Shown in pieces: positions 1-11,354 of a DNA stretch of 64,000 nucleotides. Origin of the DNA: Mortierella sp. BCC40632 (lineage: Eukaryota > Mortierellomycota > Mortierellomycetes > Mortierellales > Mortierellaceae); assembly GCA_011634665.1 (NCBI GenBank), contig WAEK01000002.1, positions 546,501 to 610,500 on the forward strand, given 5' to 3'. The position numbers were made by a program, and so were the translations under genes. Within the stretch, counting starts at the first letter, position 1; each line of letters begins with the position of its first letter. The notes under the pieces were generated by a model that was not told the origin of the DNA, ran no database searches, and worked only from the letters and a program-made list of their open reading frames with translations.

Positions 1-180
1 CCATTGGAAAACCCATGTCCACAATAGATACAAAAATAGGCATTAGCTCTCATGCCATCATGGCACCAAGACAACGGCCAGAGAGGCAAAACATGGAATC
101 TTCTAACAAAAAGCCATTTTTTTATTTTATTTTTTTTTTATTTTTTTTTTATTATTACACTGACCCTTGATCCGTCACAG
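1..180. other. Probable intron of CCT1 at window edge
   Basis: No coding sequence for the missing roughly 30 N-terminal residues of CCT1 is visible here. The stretch is T-rich near its end and finishes in a good acceptor (CAG at 178-180), so it reads as an intron whose upstream exon lies outside the window. Confidence 0.6.
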
Positions 181-2227
181 TTCTTGCCGCAGCCTCTATC
201 GCCAACATCGTAAAGTCGTCGTTGGGCCCTGTTGGCCTAGACAAGATGATTGTCAATGAGATTGGAGTAAGTCCAGGTCTTTCAGATCTCTCGATCAGCC
301 TCGTGAGAAGTGGATCATTGGGTGTGATCTGCCAAGGAGATCTTTCGCCAACCTTTTCTGTACCAGAAAGAGTAACCCTTCCATCCAAAAATTAGGATGT
401 AACGATCACGAATGATGGCGCAACGATCCTAAACATGCTTGAGGTGGAGCACCCCGCCGGAAAGATCCTAGTCGAGCTTGCACAACAACAGGACAAGGAA
501 GTCGGTGATGGCACGACCTCGGTCGTGATCGTTGCAGCAGAGTTGTTGAAGCGAGCCAACGAACTTGTTAAACGCAAGATCCATCCGACCACCATTATTA
601 CAGGATATCGATTGGCGAGTAAAGAAGCATGCAAGTTTATTGCGGATCAAATGTCGATCAAGGTCGAAGCTCTTGGACGTGAGTGCTTGACCAGCGCCGC
701 CAAGACGAGCATGTCGAGCAAGATTATTGGAACGTAAGTGATCTACCCAAAAAAAAAAAAAAGTAACTTCATTGCTGCTTAGTACACATACTCTCTTGTT
801 CCAAAGAAAAAGAAAAATATCTGATGTTCGAACCTGTTCGTGATTCACACCCATCAATATGTAGCCATGACCAGTTCTTCTCCGAAATGGTGGTCGATGC
901 GATGCTGGCTGTCAAGTCGACCAACAGCCGTGGTGAGCATAAATACCCTGTCAAGGCTGTTAATGTGTTGAAGGCCCATGGAAAGTCGGCGACAGAGTCG
1001 ATGCTTGTGAAGGGATATGCTCTCAACTGTACGGTTGCCAGTCAGGCAATGAAGACTCGGATCACGAATGCCAAGATTGCCTGTCTGGATATCAACCTCC
1101 AAAAGGTCCGCATGAACCTTGGCGTACATATCATGGTCGATGATCCAAACAGTCTCGAGGATATCCGCAAGAGGTAGGCCTTGTTTCATTTATTGAAGAA
1201 TGATTCTCGAGATTGGATGATTTTTTTTTTAATGATATTGTTTCCCTTCATTTTCTCTATCTGGATGGATCATCACAGGGAGAGCGACATCACTACGGAG
1301 CGCATCAAAAAGATCCTGGCTTCGGGCGCCAATGTTATTTTGACTACAAAGGGTATCGACGACATGTGCCTCAAACTCTTTGTGGAGGCAGGAGCAATGG
1401 CAGTCCGTCGATGCAAGAAAGAGGACTTGCGTAGGATTGCCAAAGCGACAGGCGGTACCATGATCTCGACATTGGCGAATTTGGAGGGTGAAGAGACGTA
1501 TGAGGCGTCGAACTTGGGTTATGCGGAGGAGGTTGTCCAGGAGAGAATCTCGGATGACGAGTGTATTCTCATCAAGGGCACCAAGTCCCAGACATCTGCA
1601 TCCATCATCCTTCGCGGAGCAAACGATTTCATGTTGGATGAGATGGAGCGTTCTCTGCACGATGCATTGTGTGTGGTGAAGCGCACGTTGGAGAGTGGAA
1701 GTGTCGTTCCAGGAGGAGGAGCTGTCGAGACGGCCCTGAATATTTACTTGGAGAACTTTGCAACGACTTTGGTAAGCGCTCCAAGCCAAACTATCTGTCT
1801 AGGGAAAAAAAAAACGTAATCTCGTATTAGCGCTCAAGCAAAACTCGATCTAACTGGTTTTATGCGTTTTCTGGGAATAGGGCTCTCGTGAGCAATTGGC
1901 AATCGCCGAGTTTGCGAGCGCACTCTTGGTAATCCCCAAGACACTTGCTGTCAACGCAGCCAAGGACTCGACAGAGTTGGTAGCAACGTTGCGTGTGTAT
2001 CATAACGCCTCACAGAATGATAGCTCAAGACAGGGGCTCAAGTGGTATGGTTTGGATTTGATGCGAGGCGAGGTACGCGACAATGTCTCAGCTGGTGTGT
2101 TGGAGCCAACCTTGTCCAAGATCCGAGCTCTTCGTTCTGCCACAGAGACGGCCCTCTCGATTCTCCGAATTGACGACATGATCACAGTAGCGCCTGAGCA
2201 GCGCCAGCAAGACGATGGCCATGGTCA

Positions 2228-2231
<4 letters not shown>
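181..2231 (+). CDS. CCT1: T-complex protein 1 subunit alpha (CCT1), 5' partial
   Basis: Alpha subunit of the cytosolic TRiC/CCT chaperonin, which folds actin, tubulin and other substrates using ATP. Inferred exons: 181-266, 396-733, 865-1173, 1279-1771 and 1881-2231; all phases close and give 525 codons in the window. The protein shows the group II chaperonin signatures [30 protein letters not shown], the ATPase motif GDGTTS and the late GGGAVE motif, followed by the subunit-alpha-like [11 protein letters not shown] segment. Known family members are about 550 residues, so only the first roughly 30 residues are missing, upstream of the window. The TAA stop runs straight into an A-tract. The next gene starts only 183 bp downstream on the same strand. 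Identity is secure; exon 1 is not visible. Confidence 0.97.
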
Positions 2232-2262
<31 letters not shown>

Positions 2263-2414
2263 AACGGAGTAGATAGAAGAATAAAAAAAAAAAAAAAGAA
2301 AGTAAGAAAGTATGAGCTAGTACGACAGAGTGACTGTCCCATCTGTCCAATAGGGATATTATAATATTTTTTTTTTTTTTTCCTTTTTTTTTTTTTTTTT
2401 TTTGAAAATTTCCC
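2230..2414. repeat. A-tract and T-tracts in the CCT1/asteroid spacer
   Basis: The short spacer opens with 31 A residues (2230-2260), has a second A-run near 2283-2296, and closes with T-runs at about 2368-2380 and 2385-2403. Facing A- and T-tracts in under 190 bp could fold back or exclude nucleosomes. The spacer must hold the end of CCT1 and the promoter of the next gene. It is seen directly; any function is inference. Confidence 0.8.
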
Positions 2415-5403
2415 ATGGGCGTTCTTGGACTCAACAGCTATTTCCAATCGAAATCACTCGGACAACGCAAGCACTGGACAAGCCTGTCTGCATCTCAGGA
2501 CGATGTCTCTCAGACTCATCAAGTCCAGATCGCTGATCAGGATCTCTCCAGTGGTCCACCCCAACCCCCACAGAAACGATACTTTATCCTAGATGGCAAT
2601 GCCTATATCCACACTCTGTACTGCGGACAATTTGAGTGGATCTGGGGAGGACAGTACTCTTCCTTTGTTCAACTTTTGAAAGCTCATGTACAGGCTTTGC
2701 AGTCATGTGGTTTCCACCTCGAGTTTTTGTTTGATGGACCTTTGCCGTTGAGAAAGCTTCAGACCCGACTGACAAGAGATACTGAAAAGATTCATCGGAT
2801 TACCAAGGTTATGAGAGAACTCGACCATTATTCGGTGTTGGCCGCTTCTGCCGAGACAGCAGCCATGACAAACGGCAAGAGTAGTAGCAGCAGTGAGGAA
2901 TCGATCCTTCATGGAGCTGGAGGTGGCGGAGCTCAACGTTCTAGCTCTCATTTTCTGATCCCACCGTTGGTCATGGAGGTAACTTTACAGACATTGCGGT
3001 CCCTGGGAGTCGATCTGATGGTCTGTGATGGAGAAGCGGACGGAATGGTCGCACAGCTTGCAATGGAGAAATCCCTGGACCCTGAAGTAGAAGAAGCCTA
3101 TGCTGTCAGCCGAGACTCTGGTAAGGCAGGAAAATTTTATCTGAGCTTGTGTGTGTGAATGGAAGAGGTAGGCTTTTTTATTGACTCTATTTTGTCACTC
3201 GATCGTAGACTACCTAATCTATAACACAGGACCGGCAGGAAAAGGTGGTTACATTCCACTTGACAGTCTTGTCGTCCTTCAGGATCCTTCGACAAACCAA
3301 ATCTCGATCTCGGCCACAGTCTATTCACAGTCAGGGGTGGCGGATCATCTCGGGATCAGACCTGAATTTTTGCCCTTATTTGCGTCTCTGTCAGGAAACG
3401 ACTATGTGAGACCCGACGTCTTTGAGGAACAGATTGTTCGATCTTTGGCAGGTGCAACGGGTCGTTTGCCTCAAAAACACTCGATCGGTGGATCTAGTGC
3501 TAACCATTCAAGGATCCGGGCCACAGCTGCTTTCTTGAAACAACTGGGTGCTGGATCAGACCCTTCGCTCACAATGGCGTCCAAAGGAGCCAAGGAGCAA
3601 CAACAGCAGTCTCAACAGACAATGGGTTCTGCAGTAGTTGCGAAAATGGTCGAAACCATCCTTGAAGAACGAGAAATGCTCTACAAGAATGAGACTGAAG
3701 AAAAACGAAAAGAACTACGATCCGAACTTGAAGAATCCATGGAACAGTATCAACCTCGCTTTATTGACAGTGCTCTTGACCCAGAATCGTCCGTTGCATC
3801 CCCTTCCCCTTCAACATCATCTGTGATGGATACACCAACACCATCGAGCAGTGGACTCTGGAATAACACTTGTAGTACTTCCCAGATGGCAATGGCGGGA
3901 TTAACCCGAATGAAGGACGCCTTTCGCTCAGGTCAATTCTCGTTCAAACTCATGGATGTGGTCTACAGCAAGGTGTTTTGGTGCACACCGTTCCTAGAGG
4001 ACATTGATCGTGAGAGTGCATGGTTGGCTTCCAGAGAGCTAAGGCGATGGATTTATGGGATCCTTGCAAGGAACTTGCTGATTCAGGACCCACTGACGAC
4101 TCAGAGTGATGACAGTTGGAGCGAGAACCACGACTCCTCAATGCTGGACATTGTGGAGTATGTACGCCGGGGCGACCATTTGTCAGCTGAGACGGTCCGT
4201 TGTGCTTCTCGTCAGGAGTTGGATGAAATCCTGGGTTTATCGCCCAGGGACAAGAAAAAGAGACGTATTAGTGTCATGGACGTCGATGGAGCAACGCCGT
4301 CCACAGAAGAGACGTCAGGATCATCATCCGTCTCGGAGACTGGCGATCGCCAATTGGAGTTTCTGGATGAGCAGAGCAGGACCAGTTTATTCCTACGAAT
4401 CCTTGGATCTGATACACTCCGAGTCCGTGGACTTCCAAAGCAATGGGTTGTCCTGGCGGCAACACTACGGTTCATGATCAATGCTCTTGCACATTCTAAA
4501 ACCCGATCTGCCAGTATCGCCATGGCCAATTTCGAAGTGATTGCCTTTGTAGCCTCAGTCATGTTTCTGCAAGAGAAATACCCTCTTTCCATGTTTACGG
4601 AGACCAGTGCTGCTTCACTTGACCAAGAGAAACAACAACTACCACAAAGATCAGGAGCCGATATACCCATTCCTTCCACGGCTACTGCTCCCGTATCTAC
4701 AACCAACTTCCAATTGGATGAAATCCCACCGACAACTCGGCGTTCACTCCATCTCTCGACCCAGTTTCAACATACACTCGCTACAGTCTCATTGTTGGCG
4801 AATGCACTGCATCTTGAAGACATGGTTCCACCTCTTTGGGCTCTCTTTGATGGACTTTTGTTCCAACAAGCCCTGGCCCTGGCTCGCGGAGGCACCTGTT
4901 TGGAACAACGAATGCAACGTCCTAGTTCCGTTGAGGCCTACCATCAAATTCTCGCTGCTGTAGAGGAAGGTTTCATTGACTCGGGCGAGATTGATGTGGC
5001 AGTCGTTTTCAGACCTTATTCCTCCATCAGTGGGAAGAAGGCAGGTTCCAAATACCAACAACAACAGCAACAACAATCTTCCGGCCGACATGGAAAGTTG
5101 GGGATCTTTGGACCTGACATGGAACCAGTCAATCAGCTACCGCTCAATACCTCTACAGGAAGTTTATCCACTTCTTCATCTTCCTCGTCTTTATCCTCTC
5201 TTGGTGGAGTGTCAAGGGCGTTCAAGTCCTCTGGCATTCAGAAGAAATCGAACTCATCCAAGAAAAAGGGCAGCGGTAGCAGCAACAGCAGCGCAAGCAA
5301 CAATGGCAAAGGCGGAAATCGAGGATCCGGGGGGTCTGGAGGAACTGGAGGAGGTTCAGGAGGCAACATGTTCAATGTGTTGTCTCTTGGATGCGAGTTC
5401 TAA
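2415..5403 (+). CDS. Asteroid-like protein with XPG/FEN1 (PIN-like) nuclease fold
   Basis: Exons 2415-3120 and 3209-5403 (intron 88 nt, phase closes) give 966 residues. The start MGVLGL is the conserved N-terminal glycine motif of XPG/asteroid proteins. Acidic active-site-like motifs follow: LDG at residues 59-61, FDG at about 106-108, DGEADG at about 205-210, and SRDSDYLIY formed exactly across the splice, with D234 and D236. These match the XPG-N and XPG-I regions of Asteroid homologues (S. pombe Ast1, animal ASTE1). Nuclease activity is plausible because the acidic residues look present, but it is not shown. The middle has coiled and Ser-rich stretches. The C-terminus is a Ser/Gly/Asn-rich tail ending in NMFNVLSLGCEF, which may be a conserved short motif. 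It lies in tandem behind CCT1 and is convergent with PRP3. Confidence 0.85.
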
Positions 5404-5537
5404 CATGGGAAAAGAGACACTTTTGAAAAATGCGGATATCTTTTTATATATATCTTGTTTTATATCTTTATTACAAATCGTAAAAAGCTGAATTCAGCAC
5501 ACTTGTAAAGGACCTGGGGGGAAAAAAGGGGGTTCGA

Positions 5538-7573
5538 TCAAAGAACAACTTCTGCACCAAGCATGTCCTCTTCCTTGAAACCTAGAGCCTGGTCCCAATA
5601 GTGTTGTATACTCAACCGAGCAAGAGTCTCCTTCAACTGAGCTTCTGTCCTTGATTTGATAAACCGGAATGTCTTGAACTGACGCTCTCGAAGTTGACCT
5701 TCCCAAATGAGAAGACACTTGTTGTCGGTCGTCTCTGAGACTTCAGTACCATCCAATCGAGTATTGTCTGTCCAATCGATTCGCCTCAACATCAACTTCT
5801 TGAATTGCTTGACAGACTTTTGACCACCTTCGACCACCACCAAACTGAATGTTGGATACATGAGCACAATCCCTGTGAGTCCAAGCTGGCCTGCGTTCTT
5901 ATCAACCTTGAATTTCTTTTGTGGATGTGAAAGATCGTTGATCTTGTAAAGGTTTACAAAGATACCCTTGGCCACATCCTCATCCTTCTTCTTTTGTTCC
6001 TTTGCCTTGCGTTCCTCATGCGACAGTTTCCGTTGTGCGTTCGCGTCCAAATGTGTCTGAAGTCGTTGTTGAACTTGCTCTCGAACTCTCATTTCGACTT
6101 CAGTAGGATTGAGGACTGCCTCCTGACCCAACACTCGCATCATGTTGGCAAGTCGAACCTTGGGTGCCTCGGGTGGCAAGAGACCCAATCGAATCTTGTC
6201 CTGCTTTTCCTTGAGAAGTTCCTGACGCCGTTGTCGCCGAAGCTTTTTACGTTCCTTTGTAGTGAGCATCAGTGGTCTGGGTTGAGCATTTGCGAAATTG
6301 GAAGGGTCATTGGGAGGTTCGATAGGGACGGGGTGTTGGACATAATGTGTGATGAGAGAGTCCTCAGTCTCGATTTTGGCGAGTCCGTTGGTAGCATCCT
6401 GGTAGGTTTTGTTTGGCAAAAAGGCTGCATCCCACCACTCTACGCCATCTTTCAAGATTTCTCTCTGCGAAAAGAAAAAATAAATAAATAAATAAATAAA
6501 TAAATAAAAAGGATGGGTTTAGAAAAACGACCTTTTCTTTCTGTGGCAACGAATAATAAAAATAATATTATAAAAAATAATAAAATTCATTCTCACCTTT
6601 GTAAAACCATCTTTGAGCTGTAGATCCTCGTCCTGAACATTGGCCTTCCCACTCTCCTCAATCTCCTTACGCAATTGCTCGATCCTCTGTTCAGCTCTCT
6701 GTTGGTTAGCAATGCTGGTGTATTTGCCCTTTTGTGGAAACTTGAGTGGTCGAGCCTTTCTTTCCTTTGGTGCTACCAGATCCATGCTAGGATCAAAGTA
6801 TGGGTTTTTGGTTGTGTCCGTAAAGTCCTCGGGAATATCCAGAATCTTTAATTCCTTCTTTGGCTCGGGCTTCCGGTTTACCTAAAAATAAATAAATAAA
6901 TCAAAAGACAATAGCATAGTGAGAACACATGGTCATGGTGTGATCTGTAAGATTTCTGCGAGTCTCCTTGAATATGTGATTCTGTTATGTTTACCTTGAC
7001 AGTGGCAAAAGTATCGACCTTGGTAGTGTTTCCTGCCTTGACAGCATTAATAATGAGGTTTCCTGCTTCATCTCTCGAAAGCATCGAACTTGCATCAATT
7101 GCCAACCCTCCTCTTCCTCTAGTGTCGGCTCCTCCAGCCCGTCCTGGTATTTGTGAGGAAGCAGCGGTTGGTGTGGTCGATTGTGGCAAGGACGTTGCTC
7201 CTGCTCCTGCTCCCAGTTTAGCTACATTCAAGCTCTGAAATTTGGCTTTCAAGGCCGCGGCACGTTGTTGGATTTCTGCTGCTGTGGCTGCTCGGTTGGC
7301 GGCAGTTCCTGTGGTTGCTGGGGCGGGTGCAGGTGGTGCAGAGGCTGCTGCTGGATTTTGTTGCTGTTGTTGTAATTGAAAGGCAACAGCCTGAGCCTTG
7401 GCCTTGGCCTTGGCTAGGGCCAGAATAGCCTTGATCTACATTTCGTTTTTTGTTTTTTTCAAATAACATGGTCAGCCAATGTTAGTTATGAACGAGCAGA
7501 TCGGCTTGCATCGTTGAAAGCAACAAGGAAACGGCGACATGGTAAACTGTACCTCTTCAGGAGACTTGCTCAT
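5538..7573 (-). CDS. PRP3: U4/U6 small nuclear ribonucleoprotein Prp3
   Basis: Spliceosomal protein that binds U4/U6 snRNA in the tri-snRNP. Inferred exons on the minus strand: 7573-7553 (only seven codons, MSKSPEE), 7435-6995, 6881-6597 and 6464-5538; all introns are phase 0 and the product is 557 residues. The N-terminal half is Ala/Gln-rich and low complexity. The middle has the PRP3 region (KARPLKFPQKGKY, EWWD). The C-terminal half carries the PRP3/DUF1115 core: KKLRRQRR, RLANMMRVLGQEAV, NAGQLGLTGIVL, VVVEGG, KKLMLRRIDW and HYWDQAL. The human protein is longer at the N-terminus, so the fungal form is shorter or has an unseen 5' exon. The start at 7573 is the only in-frame ATG joining cleanly to exon 2. 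Confidence 0.92.
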
Positions 7574-7854
7574 TGTTTTTGCGGATGAATCCTGTCCTGG
7601 TGCAACTGAGCCCTCTACAATGTCGGAAGGATGAAGGAGAATGGGGGGAAGGAGAAGTAAAAAAAAAAAAAAAGAGTGTGCTGAAGGGCGGTGGATGGAC
7701 CCTTGTCTCGTCAATGATTGGTGCTTTGGCCTAATCAACTGTGCCAACCAATCCTCTGATCGAGATGTATCAAAAGCGCGCGATGCACTTTCTATCAAAA
7801 TTACGAAGAAAAGAAGTCACTTTTTTTTTTTTTTTTTTTTATTGAGATACGACT

Positions 7855-9639
7855 TTAATGGACTCGGTTGATGGTGGCCGTATACATGGTGGCCAGGTTG
7901 GCCGACCACTTGTCAATGGCATTGTATCTTTGAGTGCCCGTCGTTCTAAAAGAAAGGAGAAAAAGAAGGAAAGGAATAAGTTCCAAGGGTTTTAAGGCTA
8001 GAGTGTAGACATGTACTTCAAGCTGCAGCTCACGCGACACATTTTTTTTTCTCCACAATTTTTGGGCAACTTACTGTCGTTGAAGTTCAAGACGTTGGTT
8101 CACCTGATCGATGTGGCCTGCAATCTTCTTGTCCAAAATCAATCCCACAAGGAGATCCTCAACATCCTGCGCCGGAATATTGAGCTGGCGGGAAATGAAT
8201 GGAATCTCGATTCTTGTGTATGGCTTGATCAGTCGGATCAAAACCTGGGTTCGGATATTTTTCAATACATCATCGATGTACGCACGGATAAAAGGATCGT
8301 CCATGATCGTGGCTCGGTTGTCCCGAAGAATCTTTTCAAACTCCCGGATATCTCGACGCTGGTAGGCACTCACAAGATTGGTCATGGCCACAATCTGCGG
8401 GTCATTTTTGTAGGGCTTTGTCTCTTGAGAATCAAAGGGGTTGATTTGAGACTCCATCAGCATGTTGGCCAAAACGAGATACTTGAGAACTTGAATTCGT
8501 TGAAAAGATCCTGCTTCATCATAGTTGCGGAACGACTCGAAAAAGTCTGTCTGTGCTTGATCCCACATGTTCTCGCTCATATGCATCTTGCCTCCACACT
8601 CTCGGATAACTCCCATGATGCGAGGGTGGGGAATCGCAGACTTGACTGAGAGACATTGCTGGTAAAGTGCTTTGAGTTTCTTGCTGTTCTTTGTTGCTGT
8701 ATACATTTGAATTTCCAGTGCAAAAATCTCGAGCAAATGTGTTCCCTTTCGTTGGTCGTCCGTGCCATCATCTGCCTGACATGATGCATGCAACTGACGA
8801 AGAATCTTTGATAGTCGTCCATACTCTTTCCTGTCCAGCCACAGCTTGGCCAACTTCAAGTTGGTCTTTACCAAAAGACGCTATATGTCGTTATTTAGTG
8901 ACGAGGGGGGGATGTTAGCGTAAGGTCGGTGATGATTACAGAGTCCTTGGAGACAATTAGTCGTTGGTTGGCCTTACCTCGTTGTTTGCGTCCTTCAAGG
9001 CATTCAGAGTTGTCTGGTAAAACTTTTCCATGAACGCCATATCCGAAGAGGAAGAAATAAAATCGAGAATGTTGTTGATGCTCTTTTCACTGTAGTTTCT
9101 GGTGACAGCCGCTTTCGTGTAAGGCAAAAGCTGGCCATAATAGTCTAGGGTCTATTGGTGGTGTGGCAACCTATTTTAGTATTTGGACTGCACTGCTCAT
9201 GCTGTTTCAGCTCAAACCTGAATAAGATGGCTGAAAAGGATACCTTGTCATAATCACCCATCTTGAACGAGAGCTTGACCATTTGCTTCAGCGCCTTGAA
9301 TCCCCTGGTGAGTATAAAAAAAAAAAAAGTAAAATGGCCATGACAAGAGCAGACTCAGTGTTAATATTCGTCATGAAATAGCGCGCCACGGCGTTTTCAA
9401 GAAGGCTCATATCCACCTAGGTCGCGTCCTTATTACCAATCTCCTTTCTCAGTCTCAGCGTCGACCACACCTTGAAACTCGATCAGAGCTGTCTCCGGTT
9501 CATCCTCCTTATGACCCTTGGCATTGTAGTACTTATTCTCGAGGTCCACATCTGGTTCCTCACCATCCTCGTCCTCGTAATCAAAGTCGTAATCCTCGTC
9601 GTCCTCCTCTTCCATCATGAAAGCGTCATCGTCACTCAT
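7855..9639 (-). CDS. CSN2: COP9 signalosome complex subunit 2
   Basis: PCI-domain subunit of the COP9 signalosome, which removes Nedd8 from cullins; CSN2 contacts the cullin-RING ligase. Inferred exons: 9639-9437, 9304-9244, 9151-8978, 8880-8075 and 7945-7855. Phases close exactly, giving 444 residues against 443 in human CSN2. The acidic N-terminus ([19 protein letters not shown], then [11 protein letters not shown]) is typical. It is followed by TPR-like helices ([31 protein letters not shown]), the highly conserved [11 protein letters not shown] and INPFDSQE segments, and the PCI winged helix ending [10 protein letters not shown]. It is head-to-tail with PRP3 (about 280 bp) and divergent from the augmin-like gene. 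Identity is very secure. Confidence 0.97.
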
Positions 9640-11354
9640 GGCTAATGCTGATTTTGCTGTCGGAAATAGAAACGAAAACTCTTTTCAGTCACTGAGGGAA
9701 GCGAATGACAGAGAGAAGGGGCAAAGAAGAGGAAAAGAGGAAGAAAGTGAAAAAGAAGAAGGATAAAAAAAGGTTAAGAAGATACATCGCGGTGAGAGCA
9801 TGATTGTTCCCCAAAGATGAGCTCAATCCCCGGAGGGCGCAGTAAAACAAGGCCGTAGGGGAAGGAAGGAAGGGAAGTACGCGTACGCCAGTCCGAAGTG
9901 CGGACGCAAAGACAGAATCACCAAAGCAATCCATGGGATAACACAAGAGCTCGGGTATGACGCGGTCAAAATGCCCCCCATTACCTCCTGCCTGGGGCAA
10001 TTCCTGTGAAGTCAGGTCGATGGTAGATGCGGGAAATGAAGTGAACAAGCACAAGAGTTGGGCAATTGGAGACGTGGTCCCTTTTTTCATGTCCAAAAGA
10101 TTCTGAGCGCGAAAAACGGTCACAGAGGCCACGAACCAACAGTGTGTCTACTTGGTACACACTGTTGGTGAGGTCGATGATCCAGATATTTAGCCATGAG
10201 CCCATAACACTCAAGAGGTACTAGAGGCAATGGCACCCTTATCAGAGTAGTACGACTAACTCCGCTACCTGTGCTGTCCTGACTAAGAGAAAGCTAGACC
10301 ATCCTCGTTCCACATTTTCTGGTAGATACCTTAGAAAGCAAAACCAGCAAGTCTTAGTCCCTACACTCTTTAAAGCAAACGAAAGCGGATAGCTGGATGC
10401 AGTCTAAAAGAAGATGAGGAATGAAAGAATATGAAGGTGGAATCTACTCGAGAACACCAGCCGACAAAGGAGCTTTCATAGCCCAATGTTTCAAAGACCA
10501 TTCCAACTGTGGCAATCGTTTTACTAAGCAGAGTCTGTGGCGACCGTGCCTAACAACAGGCCACTGCTCACACAACATGCCCAAAGCACGACAGGAAACT
10601 AATCTAATAGACATCACTGAAGACTTTAACCGATAAACCGCTCAGTTGCTATGTATAGTTGATTCTATTCGTTGGAGTGTTGTGTCGCCCAAGTTGATAC
10701 TGTTTTTTTTTTTAAAAAAAAAAAAATGGACATCGGTGTAATTCACTGCTCCGCATCCTCTCCGTTCTGTCCATTCTTTCTCTATCCCACACGTTCTTTT
10801 CTCGTCCCTCTCTGTCCTGATCGGCGAGGTCATTGCACGCGAAGGGGTGCCACCAAAGCTCCCTAACCTTGAAGGTACTCCCCAGAACAACCATGCAGCT
10901 TGCCTCCGACTATTTCACTATTCTGTGCCTCAGCCTCAACTATCGCGTTTTACTGACACTTTTACCATTTCTCCCCACCTCTTGCCTCTCTGAATTGACC
11001 CTTCCCAAGGGGACGGCCGTTCATTTTCTCAGATTGGGACTGGACATAAAAAAGAGAGTTTACATTTCAAACCATGGTAATTAGCCATAAAAAAATATAT
11101 AAAATAAAGTCTGCCAGTGATGAAAGTCGATAGAAAAGCGTGAAATGGACGGCATATGTGTGCAGGCGTGAATGAAGTACGGTTGAGAGAGGACAAACGT
11201 GTCTCCAAGAAGAAAGGAGGAAGTCTGTCACTTTTGGCCAGGTCCTAACTGACAAGCTAAAAAGCGGTAGTGTGACTGCCCTCAGAAGTGAACAAGAGAG
11301 CAAAGACGATCTGCCCCATTCAACTTGGTCAGGACAACAGGACACGACAATGCC
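9640..11354. other. Divergent intergenic region, CSN2 / HAUS4-like
   Basis: About 1.7 kb between two outward-facing genes. I see no supportable gene; the ORFs here are short, unspliced and without recognisable motifs. Contents worth noting are a perfect 13-bp inverted repeat (listed separately), a T9/A12 junction at about 10701-10725, and a generally unique sequence of moderate composition. It presumably holds both promoters and leaders. Confidence 0.6.
10135..10169. repeat. Perfect 13-bp inverted repeat with 9-nt spacer
   Basis: Left arm ACCAACAGTGTGT (10135-10147) and right arm ACACACTGTTGGT (10157-10169) are exact reverse complements separated by CTACTTGGT. It could be a hairpin, a dimeric transcription-factor site, or a relic of a small inverted-repeat element. 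It sits about 500 bp upstream of CSN2. Confidence 0.85.

Noticed and set aside
10421..10636. 71-residue plus-strand ORF between CSN2 and the HAUS4-like gene
   Set aside because: No recognisable motif, no splice partners and an expected length by chance; it cannot be supported.
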